Below, piece after piece: positions 1 to 6,112 of a stretch of 15,022 nt of DNA; the first letter of the stretch is position 1; the number at the start of each line of letters is the position of its first letter. Below the pieces are notes generated by a model, which made no database searches, was not told where the DNA came from, and worked only from the letters and a program-made list of their open reading frames with translations. The translations under genes and the position numbers were made by a program. The stretch covers positions 1 through 15,022 of the forward strand of contig JBCDFC010000113.1 of assembly GCA_039178805.1 (NCBI GenBank), read 5' to 3'. The DNA comes from Thermohalobaculum sp039178805 (GTDB lineage: Bacteria > Pseudomonadota > Alphaproteobacteria > Rhodobacterales > Rhodobacteraceae).

Positions 1-1
1 C

Positions 2-313
2 CGGCTCACCCGCGACCATGTCGAGACCCGGTTGCCGATGCTGCTCACCCGCGTTGTTGGCGGCGCGCAACCGCTGTCTCCGGACACAGCCATCGGCCAT
101 CTCGAGCCGGGCGACCGGTTTCTCCTATGCTCGCAGGGCCTGCACGCGTCCCTCGCCGATGAGGAGATCGCCGAGACTTTGGCGCAGGCTCCATCCCCAT
201 CGGCAGCAGCAGGCGCCTTGGCCCAGGACGCTCTCATAGCCGGTGCCGGTCACTCAGCCACAGCTCTCGTCGTCTTCGTCCGTGACGGCACACAGTCTTC
301 CTCCCGCCCGTAG
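2..313 (+). CDS. PP2C-family Ser/Thr phosphatase, C-terminal part, degenerate (5' end outside window)
   Basis: The frame is open from the first bases of the window to TAG at 311-313, giving about 103 residues. They match the C-terminal half of bacterial PP2C (Stp1/PrpC-like) phosphatases: LTRDH, then LLTRVVGG, then GDRFLLCSQGL, then ALIAGAGHSATALVV. PP2C enzymes remove phosphate from Ser/Thr of proteins using two metal ions held by Asp residues. Here the Asp of the usual CSDGL motif is Gln, and the Asp-Asn of the late RDNxT motif is His-Ser. About 18 residues that normally separate LTRDH from the LTRxxG motif also appear to be missing. The protein is therefore probably catalytically dead, a pseudophosphatase or a decaying gene. 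The catalytic N-terminal half cannot be seen. It lies 46 bp upstream of the polysaccharide export gene on the same strand. The family call is fairly secure; the functional state is inferred. Confidence 0.6.
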   Translation, partial: RLTRDHVETRLPMLLTRVVGGAQPLSPDTAIGHLEPGDRFLLCSQGLHASLADEEIAETLAQAPSPSAAAGALAQDALIAGAGHSATALVVFVRDGTQSSSRP

Positions 314-359
314 CCCCTCCTTCGTCCTGAAGCGCTTACCGAACTCCAAGAGGCACATC

Positions 360-1640
360 ATGAAACCAGTTCTCGCAGCCATCGCGCTCGCCGTTTTGCT
401 TGCTGGCTGCGTGCCGGCCTCGGGCCCCAGTGGCCGGTCCATCATCAAGGCCACGCGTGACGGCGACATCGTGCTTACGCGGCTCGACAGCGTCGACGTG
501 GCACGCGCGAGCGCACAGCGATCCTCGGTTTCCGAGTTCGGCAGCAGGTTTCGCAGCGCACCGTTTCGCGCCGACGTGATCCGACCGGGTCAGACCGTCG
601 CGGTGACAGTCTTCGACACCGGCGAACAGGGTCTCCTGTCGGTCACGGACAGCATGGCCTTGCCGCTTGGCGAGTATTTCGTCGCGCGCAATGGCACGGT
701 TAGGCTGCCCTTCGCCGGGCGGGTCGAGATCGGCGGGCTGACCGTCCAGGAAGCACAAGTAATCCTCACGCGCCGCATGCGGGACATCGCGGTCGAACCA
801 TTCGTCAACGTCGCCATCGTGCGCGCCGATCGCGAGACCTTCGCCGTGCAGGGTGATGTGAACGATGCGGGCCTTTACCCGCTAACCGGGCGGGGTGAGC
901 GCGTGTTGGATGCCGTCGCCGTCGCCGGGGGACCGCGTGCTGCACCGGGTGAGACCAAGATCACGCTGGTGCGGAACGGTCGTCGCGGCATGCAGCGGTT
1001 CAACGATCTCCTGGTCTCGCCGCGCGACAATGTCGCCCTGCGCCCCGGCGATACCCTCATCGTGAACCACGACCCGGCGAGCTTCATCGCCGAAGGTGCG
1101 GTGCGCAGCCCTGGAGAGTTCCGCTTTGCCGAGGGCGAGTTGAACTTGATGCAGGCGCTGGCCCGTGCCGGCGGGATCGCGGATGGTCAGGCCAATGCCG
1201 GGGCCGTCTTCGTGCTCCGCCGAACGACGCCGGAGGTCGTGGTCGAGGCCGCAGAAGAAGGTGCGACCTTGGCCGACCGCGTAGCCTCGGCCGAAGCCGG
1301 GATCGAAGAACGGGCCCCTGGCGCCTTGGCGCTTGGTGAGACGGTCCTGGGTGCCGCAGCGCCGGAGAGCGCCGGTACGATCGGGGCTGCTGTGGGCAGC
1401 GCGCCAAGTGCTGCTGCGGCTGCCGATGCGACCATCGCCGCCCTCAGCGGCCCACCCGAGGGCCGCGAGATTTTCCTCATCGACATGGACGAGGTCGAGA
1501 GCCGCTTCATCGCGAGCAACTTCGATATCGTTGATGGCGACATCGTCTATGTCGGCAACGCCCGCCTCGCGGACTTCGGCAAGCTCCTGCAGATCTTCGA
1601 CCGCCCACCATCCCTCCCCGTACCCGACCCACGCCAATGA
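360..1640 (+). CDS. Polysaccharide export outer-membrane lipoprotein (Wza/KpsD type, SLBB domains)
   Basis: The product is a 426-aa lipoprotein of the Poly_export/SLBB family. Members form the outer-membrane channel through which capsule or exopolysaccharide leaves the cell. Residues 1-17 form a lipoprotein signal with lipobox LLAGC (lipidated Cys17). Residues about 71-155 are the Poly_export domain (PFRADVIRPGQTVAVTVFD, then NGTVRLPFAGRVEIGGLTVQEA). Residues about 156-240 form a first SLBB-like fold (VQGDVNDAGLYPLTG). A second begins near 241 (AEGAVRSPGEFRFAEG), is interrupted by an Ala/Glu-rich stretch at 290-366, and resumes at EIFLIDM. I chose ATG 360 because AAGAGG lies 6 nt upstream and the signal peptide starts there; the longer frame from 243 would bury the signal sequence. 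No wzc, glycosyltransferase or other capsule gene is in view on the right, where the next gene is convergent. Family is confident; the substrate is unknown. Confidence 0.88.
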   Translation: MKPVLAAIALAVLLAGCVPASGPSGRSIIKATRDGDIVLTRLDSVDVARASAQRSSVSEFGSRFRSAPFRADVIRPGQTVAVTVFDTGEQGLLSVTDSMALPLGEYFVARNGTVRLPFAGRVEIGGLTVQEAQVILTRRMRDIAVEPFVNVAIVRADRETFAVQGDVNDAGLYPLTGRGERVLDAVAVAGGPRAAPGETKITLVRNGRRGMQRFNDLLVSPRDNVALRPGDTLIVNHDPASFIAEGAVRSPGEFRFAEGELNLMQALARAGGIADGQANAGAVFVLRRTTPEVVVEAAEEGATLADRVASAEAGIEERAPGALALGETVLGAAAPESAGTIGAAVGSAPSAAAAADATIAALSGPPEGREIFLIDMDEVESRFIASNFDIVDGDIVYVGNARLADFGKLLQIFDRPPSLPVPDPRQ

Positions 1641-1700
1641 GCGGACGGGGCGCGCATAAGCACCAGCCGAGATGGGACGAACGCACTATCTCGCTTAGAT

Positions 1701-1828
1701 CGCCCTCCGATCTAACGTGTTCACGGGAAGGACGTCATTGCCGGGCTTGATCCGGCAATCCAGCGCCACCGGCCGTGGACGCTCGGGTCAAGTCCGAGCA
1801 TGATGTGAGTACGTCAGGTCGGAGGGCG
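1701..1828. repeat. Composite palindromic intergenic element, left part
   Basis: The stretch is bounded by a perfect 10-bp inverted repeat, CGCCCTCCGA at 1701-1710 and TCGGAGGGCG at 1819-1828. Inside are two strong hairpins: ATTGCCGG/CCGGCAAT at 1737-1759 with a 7-nt loop, and GCTCGG/CCGAGC at 1781-1799 with a 7-nt loop. No credible coding frame crosses it. It resembles the short palindromic repeats scattered between genes in many alphaproteobacteria; I do not assign a named family. Confidence 0.7.
1709..1780 (+). repeat. Dispersed 72-bp repeat, copy 1
   Basis: This 72-bp stretch aligns without gaps to 9588-9659 on the same strand, with 63 of 72 bases identical by my hand count. The shared core includes AACGTGTTCACGGGAA, the ATTGCCGG hairpin and CAATCCAGCGCCACCGG. 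It lies in the gap between the convergent export-lipoprotein and AraC genes. Confidence 0.8.
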
Positions 1829-1931
1829 CTCTCGTGGTCCGAACGGAACGGAGCAAACCCACCCACGTCATCCCCGCGCCTGACCCCGGGCTCTACGAAA
1901 TTCAGTTTTTCAGAAGGTGTGAGGTTTCTGG

Positions 1932-1954
1932 ATTGCCGGATTGGGTCCGGCAAT
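1932..1954. repeat. ATTGCCGG hairpin, inverted relative to the one at 1737-1759
   Basis: ATTGCCGG (1932-1939) and CCGGCAAT (1947-1954) make a perfect 8-bp stem with a 7-nt loop. Extending by several bases shows that it is the 1737-1759 hairpin in opposite orientation (CAATCCAG there, CTGGATTG here), with a different loop. The sequence between the two hairpins (about 1830-1930) contains a GTCATCCCCG segment ending in CCCCGGG but no coding frame I believe. Confidence 0.7.
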
Positions 1955-1989
1955 GCCTCAAGTCCCGTGAGAGTGTCAGCGAGAAACGC

Positions 1990-2016
1990 GCGCTCGCTTC
2001 CCGCGACTGCGAGCGC
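1990..2016 (-). terminator. Possible transcription terminator after the AraC gene
   Basis: GCGCTCGC (1990-1997) and GCGAGCGC (2009-2016) form a perfect 8-bp GC-rich stem with an 11-nt loop, starting 7 bp past the stop codon of the minus-strand AraC gene. On the minus strand it is followed by GCGTTTCTC, so the U-tract is short and broken. It is plausible as a weak intrinsic terminator. Confidence 0.35.
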
Positions 2017-2023
2017 CGGCGCT

Positions 2024-2935
2024 TCAGGGCGTGGCGGCCTTGCGCCATTTGCCTGGGGGCATGCCGACCTGTTTGGAGAAGGTCGAGGTCATGTGCGACT
2101 GGTTCGCGAAGCCTGCTGCGTAGGCGATGTCGGCCAGACTGTCTTTCGTGTGCTGCAGCAGCTCCTTCACCTTCGCCACACGGCGCTGGATCACGAACTG
2201 ATGCGGGCTCTCGCCGGTTGCCGCCTTGAAGGAGCGGATGAAGCCGAAGGGCTCTCGATCCAGAAGTGCTGCCATGTCGGAGAGGTCGAAATTATTCTCC
2301 ATCTCCGCCTCGACGAAGTCGACGAGCCGCTCGATCTCGGCCGGGCTGAGCGGTGTCGCCACACCGGTCGGCAACTCTTTGAAGACGACCAGCAGCTCGT
2401 ACGCGATGCGAAGGGCGATGGATTCCGACAGCACGCGCCAACCGGCATCCGCATCGGCCATGGTATGGTAGCACTCCTCAACCAGCCGCTCGAGCGAGGG
2501 GCGCACGAAGGAGAGACGCGGCTGCAGGGAGTCGAGCCCGCCCAGGCGATGATCGGTCTCCGCGGCGCGCTCGATCAGTTCCGGATTGATCGCAAGCACC
2601 GTGTTCGTCGTCTGACCGTCGAAATCGAATGTCTGCGTGACGCCCGTCGGCATGAAAGTCAGGCTGCCCGGACGCACCTTCGCGTTCATCCGCTCGCCCG
2701 AGATATCGGCATGAAGCTTGCCCTGACTGCGCTTCGAGAGAATGAGCGCGCATTTCTTCGAGCGACCGATCTCCGACTCATGCGCCCCGATGGTGAAGCG
2801 CGTCCCGCAGATCTCGGTTCTCGGCCGCATCACGACGCTGTTGGGTTCGATCTTGCCGACGAGCTCCGAAACGTCCCGGTAGGTCAGCACCCGTTCCATC
2901 GATCGGATCGACGCGATGTCCTTACCAGTGTTCAT
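2024..2935 (-). CDS. AraC-family transcriptional regulator (AraC-1)
   Basis: The product is a 303-aa transcription factor. Residues about 35-190 form a ligand-sensing or dimerisation half with a cupin-like signature (PGSLTFMPTG at 89-98). Residues about 200-300 are a typical AraC DNA-binding domain with two helix-turn-helix units: LSDMAALLDREPFGFIRSFK, then GESPHQF, then LADIAYAAGFANQSHMTSTF. Its ATG overlaps the TGA of the preceding minus-strand AraC-like gene in an ATGA arrangement (2932-2935). A perfect AGGAGG lies 5 nt before the start, so the two genes are almost certainly co-transcribed and translationally coupled. It shares its layout and N-terminal motif with the other two AraC proteins in the window. 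Both HTH units look intact, so it should bind DNA. The ligand and targets cannot be read from the sequence. Confidence 0.9.
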   Translation of the reverse strand: MNTGKDIASIRSMERVLTYRDVSELVGKIEPNSVVMRPRTEICGTRFTIGAHESEIGRSKKCALILSKRSQGKLHADISGERMNAKVRPGSLTFMPTGVTQTFDFDGQTTNTVLAINPELIERAAETDHRLGGLDSLQPRLSFVRPSLERLVEECYHTMADADAGWRVLSESIALRIAYELLVVFKELPTGVATPLSPAEIERLVDFVEAEMENNFDLSDMAALLDREPFGFIRSFKAATGESPHQFVIQRRVAKVKELLQHTKDSLADIAYAAGFANQSHMTSTFSKQVGMPPGKWRKAATP

Positions 2936-3903
2936 GCCAACCTCCTGGAGCGAAAGTTCTCTAACGTGATGCCGACATGGCTTCGAAAGGCTGCGTCAAG
3001 ACCGTCAACAGTTTTGAACCCGACATGCTGTGCCGCTTCCTGGCAAGTAGCGGGATCGTCCGATGAGGCCAGCATCTCTTGCGCTCGGCTCAACCGTCGC
3101 TCGGTCCGAAAGACATCGATTGTCGTGCCTGTTTCTTCTTGGAAGGCGCGGGCGAGCCTGGTGGGTTCCGTGCCGACGAACGCTGCCACATCGGCCAAAC
3201 CAAAGTCGCAAGCCATGTTCGCATCGACATATTCGATCGCCTGCGAAAGCTGCAGTGTCGTAATATCCGCCACTTGATCGGTGTCCACAGGCAGCGCGCA
3301 GGCAAAATCGACCAGTCGGTTGGCGAGTTCGAACGAAAGCCGATCGGCCTCAAGCGCGCTCGATGGCTCTCGCCGATTTGAGAGTGTGTGAATCTTCAAA
3401 GCTGTCTCGGCGATCAAATCATGGCGGCGGCCCTGAAAGCCGAGCAGATCGGCGCGGGTCGGATCACCCTTGATCCGATCGGCAATCACGCTCTCCAGCA
3501 CCGTGGGATTGAGGAGGACGTGCAGGACGGAGAACGTGCCCGCAAGGCTCAACTCCGCCGCATCCCCCGCGGGCATGAAGCAAAGCGCGCCTGGCTCCAC
3601 AACACTGCGACGCGCCCCCACAAGCGAGCCGAAACGGATATCGGCGAGCGCACAGCCATCGATGCAGAGCGCTAAGAAGTGGCTGCCAAGTGGTGGGCTC
3701 GTGAAGGCATCATCGCCTTGCTCGACCACCATGGCCTGCAAACCCGACCAGTCAGACCCAATCGTCGACGATCCGATCCGCGACCGCGTTTCCTCGACCA
3801 GGAAAGCCGCGAAGGCACTGTCGCTCAACTGATCGGTTCGAGACCCTTCCGTCATGCTCCAAGCCTTGCTCCAAACGTCTTCGATGAGCAGACCATAGAG
3901 CAT
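2932..3903 (-). CDS. AraC-like protein with divergent DNA-binding domain (AraC-2)
   Basis: From ATG 3903 this is a 323-aa protein. Residues about 50-205 resemble the sensor half of the neighbouring AraC proteins, with the same signature (PGALCFMPAG at 104-113, then VLLNP). Residues about 216-320 align to an AraC HTH domain: LADVAAFVGTEPTRLARAFQ is a fair first HTH. The second (ATCQEAAQHVGFKTVDGLDAAF) keeps VGF but has lost the usual polar GFsSQSHFtr recognition-helix pattern. It may bind DNA weakly or act through a partner such as the gene it is coupled to. The start is uncertain: ATG 3903 leaves a 44-bp gap after the Dps-like gene, ATG 3855 is an alternative, and the frame open from 4032 would overlap that gene by 85 bp. 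None has a strong Shine-Dalgarno sequence. Confidence 0.8.
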   Translation of the reverse strand: MLYGLLIEDVWSKAWSMTEGSRTDQLSDSAFAAFLVEETRSRIGSSTIGSDWSGLQAMVVEQGDDAFTSPPLGSHFLALCIDGCALADIRFGSLVGARRSVVEPGALCFMPAGDAAELSLAGTFSVLHVLLNPTVLESVIADRIKGDPTRADLLGFQGRRHDLIAETALKIHTLSNRREPSSALEADRLSFELANRLVDFACALPVDTDQVADITTLQLSQAIEYVDANMACDFGLADVAAFVGTEPTRLARAFQEETGTTIDVFRTERRLSRAQEMLASSDDPATCQEAAQHVGFKTVDGLDAAFRSHVGITLENFRSRRLA

Positions 3904-3947
3904 TCCCGCCCGGCCAAGATTTCGAATTCTTGCGTAGAGCCGCGATT

Positions 3948-4397
3948 TCAGAGTTCTGCGGCGAGCAGCATAAGGCCGCGATGATGCGAACGATGGGCGG
4001 CGATCCGCTCCGACAGGAGGTGGACCATGCATTGCTCGTCGATCTGCGTCGCAAGATCGATCGCGGCACCGATCGAGTGGCGGGCCTCGATCTGACCCTC
4101 GCTCAAGTTCTCGATCATACGTTCTAGCGTGGGGACATCCGCCGCGGTCGGTGGCGTTATCGCGACAACGGTGTCCGAATAGTCGAGGATTGCAGGGGCT
4201 CCGAGACCGAGAATCGATTGCGCGATCGGTTCCAGCGCCGCGTGAAGCTCATCCGCTTGGTCGCGAAAGCATGTCTGGGCCAAGATCGCCCCGCGCCCTT
4301 GTGCATTCCATTCATAGGACTTGGCGGTCCGTGCGATCCGGCACGTGTTGCCCAGAACATGGCACATCGCATCGCAGAGCGCTGTGTGGTCCATCAT
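3948..4397 (-). CDS. Dps/ferritin-like protein lacking the ferroxidase residues
   Basis: The 149-aa (from ATG 4397) all-helical protein follows the Dps pattern. LGNTCRIARTAKSYEWN corresponds to the family's LLADTFALYLKTKNFHWN-type helix A, followed by FRDQADELHAALEPIAQSI and LGLGAPAI. Dps proteins form 12-mers that oxidise and store iron and protect DNA. Against the Listeria Dps positions (from memory), the ferroxidase ligands H31, H43, D58 and E62 become Glu29, Gln41, Glu56 and Gln60, so iron oxidation is unlikely and a structural or regulatory role is more plausible. It is first in the minus-strand run, followed by AraC-2 after 44 bp. The frame could begin at TTG 4439 or ATG 4403, but neither has a ribosome site. 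ATG 4397 overlaps the stop of a mini-ORF that has a strong one. The fold assignment rests on motif matching only. Confidence 0.6.
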   Translation of the reverse strand: MMDHTALCDAMCHVLGNTCRIARTAKSYEWNAQGRGAILAQTCFRDQADELHAALEPIAQSILGLGAPAILDYSDTVVAITPPTAADVPTLERMIENLSEGQIEARHSIGAAIDLATQIDEQCMVHLLSERIAAHRSHHRGLMLLAAEL

Positions 4398-4437
4398 CAG
4401 CATGGGCAGTGTTGCGAGCCAGGCATTCCGCTCCTCC
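4397..4437 (-). promoter_or_regulatory. Strong ribosome site plus 9-codon mini-ORF overlapping the Dps-like start
   Basis: On the minus strand GGAGGAG (4437-4431) sits ideally before ATG 4426-4424. That ATG opens a nine-codon frame (MPGSQHCPC) ending at TGA 4399-4397. The stop overlaps the in-frame ATG of the Dps-like gene as TGATG. This looks like a leader peptide that hands ribosomes to the main gene. A frameshift or sequence error that split an original start from its gene would give the same picture. Confidence 0.4.
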
Positions 4438-4620
4438 AAAGCTGCGACTGCTGTGCGTTGGAATCACTTCAACGACCCAAAATGCCTGGAGCGTCGCCGA
4501 AATGTCTTCTGTGCGCTTGCGCTTTTCCTTGGCCGCCAGGCCCGACAATGGGGATTGGTCGCCCGGATGAAGCCAGTGACCTGCCGCAGTTTTTTCTGAA
4601 TGCTGCGTCGCTCACAGTGA

Positions 4621-4630
4621 TTTCCGGAAA
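4621..4630. promoter_or_regulatory. Perfect TTTCCGGAAA palindrome, candidate operator
   Basis: TTTCCGGAAA is a perfect 10-bp palindrome in the A+T-rich middle of the divergent intergenic region, so a dimeric or paired regulator could bind it. The palindrome is seen directly; the operator role is inferred. Confidence 0.4.
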
Positions 4631-4745
4631 GTGGAATACGTTTCGAGTAAAGTAAAAAAGTCTTTCCCTGGCAGATGTTTGAAAGTCGGTCCGTGGTGCC
4701 ACTGCCGCCAAGGCAACGACCATTTACTGAGATCAACGGCGCAAG

Positions 4746-4754
4746 TTTCGGAAA
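4746..4754. promoter_or_regulatory. TTTCGGAAA, near copy of the 4621-4630 palindrome
   Basis: This 9-bp site differs from the 4621-4630 palindrome by the loss of one C. It lies immediately upstream of the candidate -10 box TAGAAT (4756-4761) of AraC-3, where a bound protein would affect RNA polymerase. The role is inferred. Confidence 0.3.
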
Positions 4755-4832
4755 TTAGAATTCGGATGGAAGAATCTTGCTCTGCCCTCCCGCAAATCGA
4801 CGGTCATGGAAGTCCGCAACCAGGCATAAACC

Positions 4833-5702
4833 ATGCACCGGCGTGATCACTCTTCATCGGATGGCCTCTACCGCGAGGCTTCGGGATATGTGCTCGTGGC
4901 GCGCCCACCAGGCGCTTGCCGCATCAACGTTCAGACCGAACGTCACTTTCTCGATGTGCACCTGGGCAAATCCGACGCGTCCTACGAAATCTCGGGGCTC
5001 GAGACGGCCGGAAATCGGGCGCCGCCTTCGACTTTCATCTTCCTGCCCGCTGGCGAAGCCTGGGAGATCGCCGCTTCCCGTTCGGGCTGGAGCGTTCAAG
5101 TCGCGTTCGATCCGGCGCTGATCGGGCCTGCCTTCGCCAACGGCCACGCGAAGAACGGCGCAGCGCAAAACGGTGCTGGGCGCGGTGAGCAGCATTTCAC
5201 GCCGCAGTACCATGTCGAGGACGACGCCATGGTCACCTTAGCGCAGCAGCTCTCCGGTCTGTGGGTGGGTGAGATGCCGCGACCGACCGAGCGGCATGTG
5301 GATGCGGTCGCGATCCTGCTCATCCATCGGCTCGGCCTGCATCTGAACCATACCGCGTCCCCGCCGCCGCGCTCATCATCCGTTTCGCGGCGCATTCAGG
5401 ATGTCCTCGATCACATTGAGCGTAACTTAATCGCAGCCCATACGCTCGAAGATCTGGCGGAGGTTGCCGGTGTGAGCACGTATCATTTCGCGCGCATGTT
5501 CCGGCAGGTGACCGGGCGTAGCCCACATCAGTATGTCGTCGAACGACGCGTGGCCTATGCGAAGCGCCGCCTAAGCAACTCCGACGATCCGATCGTGGAG
5601 ATCGCCCATGAGTCAGGTTTCAGCTCCCAGAGCCACATGACCGACGTCTTCAGCAAGATGCTGGGCACGACACCGGGGAAGGTCCGGCGGAACGCACTCT
5701 GA
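4833..5702 (+). CDS. AraC-family transcriptional regulator (AraC-3)
   Basis: The product is a 289-aa regulator. Residues about 17-165 are the sensor half with the cupin-like signature STFIFLPAG (66-74) followed by VQVAFDPALI. A short Ala/Asn/Gly-rich linker lies at 103-117. Residues about 187-286 form a complete AraC DNA-binding domain with HTH-1 (LEDLAEVAGVSTYHFARMFR), RSPHQYVVERR, and HTH-2 (IVEIAHESGFSSQSHMTDVF) ending in TPGKVRR. ATG 4833 is the first start after an in-frame TAA at 4827-4829; its ribosome site is poor, which suggests low expression. It is transcribed away from the Dps-like/AraC-2/AraC-1 run across one shared control region. Its domain order and sensor motif match both other AraC proteins, so it is probably a paralogue that could regulate the opposite operon. 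Its inducer is unknown. Confidence 0.9.
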   Translation: MHRRDHSSSDGLYREASGYVLVARPPGACRINVQTERHFLDVHLGKSDASYEISGLETAGNRAPPSTFIFLPAGEAWEIAASRSGWSVQVAFDPALIGPAFANGHAKNGAAQNGAGRGEQHFTPQYHVEDDAMVTLAQQLSGLWVGEMPRPTERHVDAVAILLIHRLGLHLNHTASPPPRSSSVSRRIQDVLDHIERNLIAAHTLEDLAEVAGVSTYHFARMFRQVTGRSPHQYVVERRVAYAKRRLSNSDDPIVEIAHESGFSSQSHMTDVFSKMLGTTPGKVRRNAL

Positions 5703-6112
5703 CGCCCTAGCCGCCTCCATGCGCGGACATCGATCCAACGCTATCGTGGCTCTTCAGATGCAATTGGTTGCACACGAATACTTCACGGATCTGAGATCAG
5801 CCGGCCGAACTATGGGCTTTTGAAGATCTCCGGATCGACGCCCGCAGTTCAACCAAGCTTCCACAACCACACGTTTGTTTGAAAACACTGTCTCCGCTGC
5901 AGAGACGGGCCTACTTTGATCAGCGTCATCGAGGATCCATGCTGAAGTCTTCAGAGATTGAGGCAGTTCTCGATGTTCAGTGTCGATGTAAAGGCTGCAG
6001 CGGCGCCACCGGTCGATGAACGCACCGGGCATGCACCGCAAAGCGTCGAGGCCGCTCAAAGTCCTGGCAAGCCTGGGCCGATGCAGCGTGCTTCGCGATG
6101 CAGGAGCAGAGC
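5703..6112. other. Gene-free stretch between AraC-3 and the hypothetical gene
   Basis: About 410 bp without a frame I believe. A 133-residue minus-strand frame (5754-6155) crosses it but looks like random sequence, rich in Arg, Ser and Cys. The only structure I see is a small hairpin, GTCTC/GAGAC at 5890-5906 with a 7-nt loop, extendable by one G-T pair. The promoter of the downstream gene probably lies here, but I cannot place it. Confidence 0.5.

Larger units (their letters stand above)
4440..4832. promoter_or_regulatory. Divergent intergenic control region between the Dps-like/AraC-2/AraC-1 run and AraC-3
   Basis: This 393-bp gap lies between outward-facing genes, so it should carry promoters for both directions. 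It becomes clearly more A+T-rich from about 4590 to 4770 than the surrounding genes. It holds the palindrome at 4621-4630 and the related site at 4746-4754. TAGAAT at 4756-4761 is a candidate -10 box for the plus-strand AraC-3 gene, without a convincing -35 box. No coding frame in it looks real. Confidence 0.5.

Noticed and set aside
1775..3277. 500-residue open frame on the plus strand
   Set aside because: It runs antisense to AraC-1 and AraC-2, whose HTH domains are unmistakable, and through the repeat region; its composition is unlike a folded protein. Long antisense frames are common at this GC content.
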